From contig NZ_JASJCS010000031.1 in the NCBI RefSeq assembly GCF_030065885.1, positions 1-47,231 of the forward strand: a DNA stretch of 47,231 nucleotides. The letters are read 5' to 3'. Both the position numbers and the translations under genes were made by a program. Below, piece by piece: positions 42,470-47,231 of the stretch; the first letter of the stretch is position 1; every line of letters begins with the position of its first letter. Under the pieces are notes generated by a model. It saw nothing but the letters and a program-made list of their open reading frames with translations. It was not told where the DNA came from and searched no databases. The DNA comes from Ilumatobacter sp. (GTDB lineage: Bacteria; Actinomycetota; Acidimicrobiia; Acidimicrobiales; Ilumatobacteraceae).

Positions 42470-44205
42470 GCCGCCTCGGTCTCGGTCTCGGTTTCGGCGT
42501 CCACGGCACCCACGCCGAACACCTGGGCGAAGATCGCCGCCTTCGTCTCGTCGGCGGCCTCGACGATGTCCAGGGCCGTCGCGACCCTCCGGTTCTCGAG
42601 CACCCGTGCCGCGTTGTCGTGACGTTGCGTCGCGACCCGCTCCTGCTGGAGCTCGATCGCATACTCGTCGAGCGCCTCGCCGCCCCCGAGCATCGCGTCG
42701 ACGATCACGCCGTCGGTGCGCAAGCTGACCACGTTGCCGGCCATCACGATGCCCGGCACCTCGAACTCGCGGCCCGACGGCAGCGTGTAGACCGACTGCT
42801 TCGACGGGTCGATGCTGTGGACCGCCGTGATCGAACCGTCGAGCTCGGGATACTTCGTCGTCTTGACGAAGTCCTGGTGCAGTTCGCCCGCGTCGTCGAC
42901 GATGTTGCCGAGCGCGAACAGGATCGTCGCGCGGATCTCGTCCTTGTACGAGTCCTTGGCGACGCAGTAGTCGAGCAGCTTGTCGAGGTCGGGGAGCGCG
43001 ACCTCCATGCGAGTCTCCTCGTAGCCGTTGTAGAACGCGACGCGGACGTCGATCAGGTGGAGGATGCTGACGTACTCCTGGATCAGCTGCCGGAAGCCGA
43101 GGTTGAGCGTGCGGCTGATGTTCACGTTCTCGATCTCGCGCTCGATCGAGGTCTCCTCGCCCTCTTCCGCGCTCACCTCGGAGGTGGTGTTCACCTCGAC
43201 GTCACGCTGACCGGAGGCGGTGGCGGCGTGCTTCTCGGACGCCGACGACACGTTCGACGCGAATGTCTCCCGCGCCGAGTTGGTGCTCCCCGACGCGCCG
43301 CCGCTCACCGACGCCGATGCGACGCCCCAGTTGCCCGACGCCTCGGCCTCGACGTTCCAGGCGGAGGTCTTCTCCTTGGCCTGGGTGTCGGAGTTCTCGC
43401 TCTGGACCGACGTCTCGAACGTGTCCTCGGTCGTCGTCGTATAGGAGTCGAACAGGCTGTGGGTCTGGCTGACCTTCGACTCGATGTTCTTGTACGACTT
43501 GATCGAGATCTTCTGGCGCTCGCCGGGGTGCAGCGTCGACGTGTTGATCGTCCGGCCGGCGCCGTAGTCGGCGGTGTAGTTCGACATGCGGTAGGTCTCG
43601 ACCAGGTAGATCGAGGGCGTGTGGTCGGCATCGATCGGCGTGTACACCACGGTGGCGCCGCCGCTCGCCGTGCTCACGACCACGGGCCGCTTGCCGTCGG
43701 CGAGGTTGGCCGAGACGACATCAGCGTCGAGCCCGAGCACCGTCGCGAGATCGACCTGCTCGGTCGCCGTCGAGCGGGTGGTGGGCTTCGATCCGCCTGT
43801 CGTCGACCGGTCCGCGGCGAGGCGCGACCTCGGGCCGGGATCCCCGGGTTCCTCCGGCCCCGAGCCGATGGGGTCGAGCGGGCCGGTGTCGAGATCGGCG
43901 GCCTTGATGTCCTTGAGGTAGCGGTCCTTCTCGGTGTCGATCGGCATCTTCCCGATGTCGACGAGAGCGTCGTTGATCGTGCCCTGGATGATGTCCTCGA
44001 CCCAGCCGGGATCCGGCTCGGTGTCGTCGGCCGGAACGTCGTCGTCGGTGACGATCGGGTCCTCGCCGGCGAGCTCGAGGAAGTACTCGGTGGGGAAGTC
44101 GAGCTCGATGAGGTTCCGCCCGAAGTAGAACGTCGGCTCGGGAACGTCGTAGCGCAGCACCGGCGCCTGGCCGGCCTGGTCGAGCTTGATGAGCGGTTCC
44201 GTCAC
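42466..44205 (-). CDS. Unknown 579-residue protein with a Ser/Thr-rich amphipathic central region
   Basis: No recognised domain and no signal peptide. Residues 1-45 look folded. About 115-150 is a linker. A conserved-looking core runs from LHPGERQKISIKSYKN (225-240). Residues 245-350 are rich in S, T, E and K with alternating polarity, including WGVASASVSGGASGSTNS (293-310). Residues 360-400 (VNISRTLNLGFRQLIQEYVSILHLIDVRVAFYNG) are hydrophobic. A helical tail ends ETETETE. I recall similar unannotated proteins in other actinobacteria, but no function. A beta-type pore former or a self-assembling structural protein are possibilities only. It is first in the operon, 240 bases from the divergent deazaflavin gene. 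Confidence 0.75.
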   Translation of the reverse strand: MTEPLIKLDQAGQAPVLRYDVPEPTFYFGRNLIELDFPTEYFLELAGEDPIVTDDDVPADDTEPDPGWVEDIIQGTINDALVDIGKMPIDTEKDRYLKDIKAADLDTGPLDPIGSGPEEPGDPGPRSRLAADRSTTGGSKPTTRSTATEQVDLATVLGLDADVVSANLADGKRPVVVSTASGGATVVYTPIDADHTPSIYLVETYRMSNYTADYGAGRTINTSTLHPGERQKISIKSYKNIESKVSQTHSLFDSYTTTTEDTFETSVQSENSDTQAKEKTSAWNVEAEASGNWGVASASVSGGASGSTNSARETFASNVSSASEKHAATASGQRDVEVNTTSEVSAEEGEETSIEREIENVNISRTLNLGFRQLIQEYVSILHLIDVRVAFYNGYEETRMEVALPDLDKLLDYCVAKDSYKDEIRATILFALGNIVDDAGELHQDFVKTTKYPELDGSITAVHSIDPSKQSVYTLPSGREFEVPGIVMAGNVVSLRTDGVIVDAMLGGGEALDEYAIELQQERVATQRHDNAARVLENRRVATALDIVEAADETKAAIFAQVFGVGAVDAETETETEAA

Positions 44206-44445
44206 GATGGTTCTCCCGTCTTGTGTGTGATCGTGCGAACGTACGGGTTCGCACAGGCCGCCGTCATCGGTGATCGATGCTCATTTCGGCGCAACGCGTC
44301 ACTCAGATTGGGGTCGCGCCGAGGTGTGAGCCGCGGGCGACGGTCCCGTGCCCGGTCGATCGGTGCCAGACGACGCCGCGAGGGCCGGCGTCGCGAGCCG
44401 AGCCCGGCTCGGCGGGACGAACCCGCGGCCTGGAAGACTGGAGGC

Positions 44446-44874
44446 ATGCCCTCGAACTTCGTGCTCAAGACGGCCAACCAGATCCACAAGACGCTGATGA
44501 CGGTGTCGGGCGGCCGCCTCGGGTGGAGCGTCGCGAACATGCCGGTGGTCGAGCTGACCACGACCGGCCGCAAGAGCGGTCAGCGCCGTTCGACGCTGCT
44601 CACGACGCCGTGGTCCGACGGCGACACGATGGCGATCGTGGCCTCGGCGGGGGGCAACGATCAGCATCCGGCGTGGTACCTCAACCTGCGCGACGACCCC
44701 TCGGTCACGGTGCGTACCGAGTCCGGCACCCGCGAGATGACCGCCCGGGTGACCGAGGGCGACGAGCGCGCCGACCTGTGGGAGCAGATCACCTCGACGT
44801 ACCGCAACTACGCCGACTACCAATCGAAGACCGACCGCGAGATCCCCGTCGTCCTCCTCGAACCGGTCGAGTGA
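44446..44874 (+). CDS. Deazaflavin (F420)-dependent nitroreductase-family protein (Ddn-like)
   Basis: 142 residues. MPVVELTTTGRKSGQRRSTLLTTPW and NDQHPAWYLNLRDDPSVTV are the diagnostic motifs of the F420H2-dependent Ddn family found in actinobacteria. It uses reduced F420 to reduce quinones or similar compounds. ATG at 44446. The VOC gene follows 46 bases downstream and is probably co-transcribed. The 240 bases upstream show no recognised element. Confidence 0.9.
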   Translation: MPSNFVLKTANQIHKTLMTVSGGRLGWSVANMPVVELTTTGRKSGQRRSTLLTTPWSDGDTMAIVASAGGNDQHPAWYLNLRDDPSVTVRTESGTREMTARVTEGDERADLWEQITSTYRNYADYQSKTDREIPVVLLEPVE

Positions 44875-44877
44875 CCG

Positions 44878-44909
44878 ACGAACGACACCAGAAGACGAAC
44901 GACACCAGA
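44878..44909 (+). repeat. 15-bp tandem direct repeat upstream of VOC gene
   Basis: ACGAACGACACCAGA occurs at 44878-44892 and again at 44895-44909, just before the GAGGAGG ribosome site of the VOC gene. May be replication slippage or a binding site. Confidence 0.7.
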
Positions 44910-44920
44910 GGAGGAATCCG

Positions 44921-45613
44921 ATGGCCCACCTGCATCCGCGAGGTGTGAACCACCTGGCGCTGTCGACCACCGACATGAAGCGTCAGCTCGCGTTCTGGTG
45001 CGACGCGCTCGGCTTGCCGCTCAAGGCGCTCTACTGGATGCACGGCGTCGAGGGTGCCTACCACGGGTTCGTCGAGCTGGCGCCCGACAGCTACGTCGCG
45101 TTCGTCCAGCATCCGAACAACGACAAGGACGTCGAGTTCGGCGTCAGCCATGCCGACGGCCCCGGCGGCGAGGTGCGCGGCGGCACGATGCAGCACGTGG
45201 CCTTCCACGTCGACGCGTTCGACGAATTGCTCGAGATGCGCGACCGCCTTCGTTCGAAGGGGGTCCAGGTGCTCGGCCCGATCGACCACGGGTTCGTCCA
45301 GTCGATCTACTTCGACGGGCCAGAGGGTCTGAACCTCGAGATCACCTGCGGCGCAGGCATCGACGAGCGCGCCTGGATCGACCCCGAGGTGACCGGTCTG
45401 TGCGGCATCACCGATGAGGAGCTCGAGGTGCTGAAGCACCCCGGCCCGTTCGAGCGTCCGGCCGCCCGGGTGCCGCAGCCGACCGAACCCCACCCCGAGA
45501 GCGTCCGGGCCCAGCGCGACCCGCGACGTCACGCCGCCGTGATGGGCATGCCCGACGACGTCGTGTGGGAGCGGTTCAGCGAGACGACGCCGCCGGTCGA
45601 GCCCGACGGCTGA
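44921..45613 (+). CDS. VOC-family protein (extradiol dioxygenase/glyoxalase-like)
   Basis: 230 residues. Metal-ligand candidates are H in VNHLALSTTDMKRQLAFW, H in GGTMQHVAFHVD and E in GLNLEITCG, the His-His-Glu arrangement of two-module extradiol dioxygenases. A C-terminal extension of about 65 residues rich in P, E and R follows. Strong ribosome site GGAGGA before the ATG at 44921. Its stop is one base from the convergent stop of the Tat lipoprotein gene. Confidence 0.87.
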   Translation: MAHLHPRGVNHLALSTTDMKRQLAFWCDALGLPLKALYWMHGVEGAYHGFVELAPDSYVAFVQHPNNDKDVEFGVSHADGPGGEVRGGTMQHVAFHVDAFDELLEMRDRLRSKGVQVLGPIDHGFVQSIYFDGPEGLNLEITCGAGIDERAWIDPEVTGLCGITDEELEVLKHPGPFERPAARVPQPTEPHPESVRAQRDPRRHAAVMGMPDDVVWERFSETTPPVEPDG

Positions 45614-45614
45614 G

Positions 45615-46742
45615 TCACTGGTAGCTGACGTACCTCGGCTGCGGATCGTTCGCCATCGTCTGGCTCGGCGTGGGCGTCGGCCGGTCCTCGTCGTAGAAGT
45701 TCTTCCAGCCGGTGAACGCGCCCGCAGGGAGGTCGTCGACCATCCGCCCCCAGGAGCCGCGCTTGAGCGTGAGGCTCCCGAAGCCGTCCATCTGGAGCAG
45801 CACCTGCACGTTCTCGGTGCCCCGGATCAGCTGTTTGCTGGTGATCATCGAGTCAGCGAACTGGTGAACGATGCACAACTTGGGCGGGAGGCGGTGGCGG
45901 CGGATCAGGTCGTCGAGGTAGTCGATCGTCTCGTTGACCTCGGCGCCGTCGACCGATCCGATCCGCCCGCCGCCCGGCCGTTGGTTCGGGCCGACGCGCC
46001 ACTCGGGGTCGAGCGCAATGCTGGCGTGGCGGACCAGCCACAGCGCCTCGTACTGGCGCGCCTGGTCGGGGAAGCGGGAGCGGCCGGGCTGGAGGTCGAA
46101 CACGACGTGCATGTCGTTCTCCGCCGCGGCCTCCAGCCACGGCGCGAATCTCGTCGGGGTGAACTCGTTCGAGTAGTCGCCGTCGGGACCGGCCGACGAG
46201 GAGGCGACCGAGGCGAGGATCTCGAACGTCGGGACGACCCGCCGTCCGAACCCCTCGTAGCCGGCGGCGACGTCGGCCGCGCGCCGCACGGCGCCGTCGA
46301 CGCCCTGCTCGCCGAGCGACCCGAGGATGCTGTTGCCGGGGAAGCCGTACAGGGCCACGTAGAGCGCTTCGCGGTCGTATGCGCCCGGCGGGGTGGGCGG
46401 GGCGAGCCGCTCGGCCTGCTGGTCGACGCGCGCCGGTTCGTCGAACTCGCCGGGCCCGATCGACGGCTGCGCAGGGGCCTCGGGTCTCGCGTCGGCGGGT
46501 GTCTCCGCCACGGCGGCCGCGGTCGCCGTCGTCGGCCTCGGTGGGGGCGAGGACCGACCCGACGACGACCGCGTCGACGACGGTCCGGGCAGGCTCGTGC
46601 CCGACGTCGACGAGGCGGTTGTCGAGCACCCGTGGGCTGCGAGACCCGCCGCAGCGCCGAGCGCGATCCCGAGGAATCGGCGCCGGCCGACCGCCGCTTG
46701 CTCGGTCGGTTCGGGGTGCGAGTGATCGCGGGATCCCGGCAT
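45615..46742 (-). CDS. Tat-exported lipoprotein of unknown function
   Basis: 375 residues from the ATG at 46742. The N-terminus has a twin-arginine motif GRRRFLGIALG and a lipobox AHGC, so it is probably Tat-exported and lipid-anchored. A Ser/Thr/Pro-rich linker follows (about 45-105). The globular domain (about 125-375) looks like a TIM-barrel-type alpha/beta fold: YVALYGFPGNSILGSLGEQG, VVPTFEILASV, MHVVFDLQPGRSRFPDQ, ALDPEWRVG, LCIVHQFADSMI and LLQMDGFG follow each other as strand-loop units. No catalytic pair could be assigned, and no glycosidase family is recognised with confidence. Confidence 0.75.
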   Translation of the reverse strand: MPGSRDHSHPEPTEQAAVGRRRFLGIALGAAAGLAAHGCSTTASSTSGTSLPGPSSTRSSSGRSSPPPRPTTATAAAVAETPADARPEAPAQPSIGPGEFDEPARVDQQAERLAPPTPPGAYDREALYVALYGFPGNSILGSLGEQGVDGAVRRAADVAAGYEGFGRRVVPTFEILASVASSSAGPDGDYSNEFTPTRFAPWLEAAAENDMHVVFDLQPGRSRFPDQARQYEALWLVRHASIALDPEWRVGPNQRPGGGRIGSVDGAEVNETIDYLDDLIRRHRLPPKLCIVHQFADSMITSKQLIRGTENVQVLLQMDGFGSLTLKRGSWGRMVDDLPAGAFTGWKNFYDEDRPTPTPSQTMANDPQPRYVSYQ

Positions 46743-46848
46743 GGCATCCCACCTTCGCGCACGCGGCGCGTCGCCCGGGTTCACCCCGGTGGTGGTCCGG
46801 CGGACCGGGGGTAGACCGTGGGTGGACCGTGGGTGGACCGGGTGCCGG

Positions 46849-47061
46849 TCAGTCGCCGCCGGCTGCGAGCCGACGCTGCTTGTCGGCGAGCAGCTCGCCG
46901 CCGGCCATGAAGTCGGTCGCAGGGAACTCGGTGATCCAGACGCGGACCGACTCGCGGGGCGCGCCGAGGTGGTCGACCATCGCATCGGTCATCGCCGCCA
47001 TGAGCGCCCGCTTCTGCTCGGATGTGCGGCCGTCGGCCATCTGGACGTGGACGAGCGGCAT
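46849..47061 (-). CDS. 4-oxalocrotonate tautomerase family enzyme
   Basis: 70 residues beginning [20 protein letters not shown], so proline becomes the N-terminal catalytic base after Met removal. The later ESVRVWITEFPATDFMAGG is typical of the family. It isomerises 2-hydroxymuconate-type intermediates in meta-cleavage of catechols. The ATG shares one base with the stop of the upstream aldolase gene. The aldolase gene directly upstream on the same strand fits the meta-cleavage pathway. Confidence 0.87.
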   Translation of the reverse strand: MPLVHVQMADGRTSEQKRALMAAMTDAMVDHLGAPRESVRVWITEFPATDFMAGGELLADKQRRLAAGGD

Positions 47062-47231
47062 CAGCTCGCCGCCACCAGCGTCGACGCGATCTGGATGATC
47101 TGGTCCTCCTGGCCTCCGACGAGACCGCGGCGACCACACTCCATCAGGATCTCGGCACCCGAGACGTCGTAGCGCTCGGCCGCCCGGTACGCGTGCTTCA
47201 GGAAGCTGGAGTACACGCCGGCGTAGCCCAT
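47061..47231 (-). CDS. 4-hydroxy-2-oxovalerate aldolase, C-terminal fragment
   Basis: The last 56 residues of a gene that enters from beyond the right edge. The sequence [22 protein letters not shown] ... [13 protein letters not shown] closely matches the C-terminus of MhpE/DmpG/BphI-type 4-hydroxy-2-oxovalerate aldolases, which cleave 4-hydroxy-2-oxovalerate to pyruvate and acetaldehyde. The YAGVYSSF and GGQEDQI motifs are diagnostic. The ATG at the window edge is probably an internal methionine, not the start. Acetaldehyde dehydrogenase and other meta-pathway genes are expected outside the window. Confidence 0.85.
   Translation of the reverse strand: MGYAGVYSSFLKHAYRAAERYDVSGAEILMECGRRGLVGGQEDQIIQIASTLVAAS

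Noticed and set aside
42619..44874. A 751-residue open frame ending in the deazaflavin protein
   Set aside because: Only the last 142 residues match a family; the rest is antisense to the 579-residue unknown gene. The real start is the ATG at 44446.

Overview
The window is 47.2 kb of uniformly high-GC DNA. The features point to an actinobacterium of the Acidimicrobiia (Ilumatobacter-like): secreted proteins with 'LDTR' repeats, F420-type deazaflavin oxidoreductases, an Erm(37)-like rRNA methylase, Tat and lipobox lipoproteins, an LPETG sorting signal, and frequent GTG starts with ATGA overlaps. This taxonomic call is inference from protein style, not a marker gene. No rRNA, tRNA, CRISPR array, integrase or transposase was found. 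The left edge cuts a molybdoenzyme gene and the right edge cuts a hydroxy-oxovalerate aldolase gene.

Layout. 1-2984: a PhsABC/PsrABC-type molybdoenzyme operon ending in a double-rhodanese lipoprotein (sulfur redox), closed by a strong hairpin. 3207-3665: a small DUF1877-like protein. 3672-8060: a dimethylglycine/sarcosine dehydrogenase followed by etfB-etfA, its likely electron acceptor, with a divergent GntR/FCD regulator (8181-8825). This block carries two perfect inverted-repeat pairs of a TTGTGTCTGACACAA element. 8845-12680: a 2TM protein, a GNAT-like protein bracketed by two inverted copies of a MITE-like repeat, then a phosphatase-methyltransferase-methyltransferase operon. 12773-15343: Erm-like methylase, TOPRIM protein, BtuF-like protein and a small membrane protein. 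15434-17878: a large secreted metzincin-like protease with three LDTR modules. 17989-24173: SDR, MoxR ATPase, a DUF58-transglutaminase fusion and an MFS transporter; a second repeat family flanks the last three. 24360-34731: acyl-CoA ligase, K+ channel, Gfo/Idh/MocA dehydrogenase, PPOX-fold protein, TIR membrane protein, thiolase-like protein, 2-hydroxyacid dehydrogenase, DUF1295 protein, flavin reductase and SRPBCC protein. 34808-36462: a doubly anchored surface protein and a universal stress protein. 36571-41393: 2'-5' ligase-like protein, VOC protein, MDR reductase and a large LuxR-type (LAL) regulator. 41381-44205: a two-gene module of unknown function. 44446-47231: deazaflavin oxidoreductase, VOC dioxygenase-like protein, Tat lipoprotein, 4-oxalocrotonate tautomerase and an aldolase.

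Much of the window is catabolic and redox metabolism. The least explained parts are the unknown two-gene module next to the LAL regulator and three or four families of intergenic palindromic repeats. Of these, the repeat pair flanking 18.9-24.2 kb shows base-pair covariation in a hairpin, and the repeat pair around the GNAT gene has terminal inverted repeats like a miniature mobile element.
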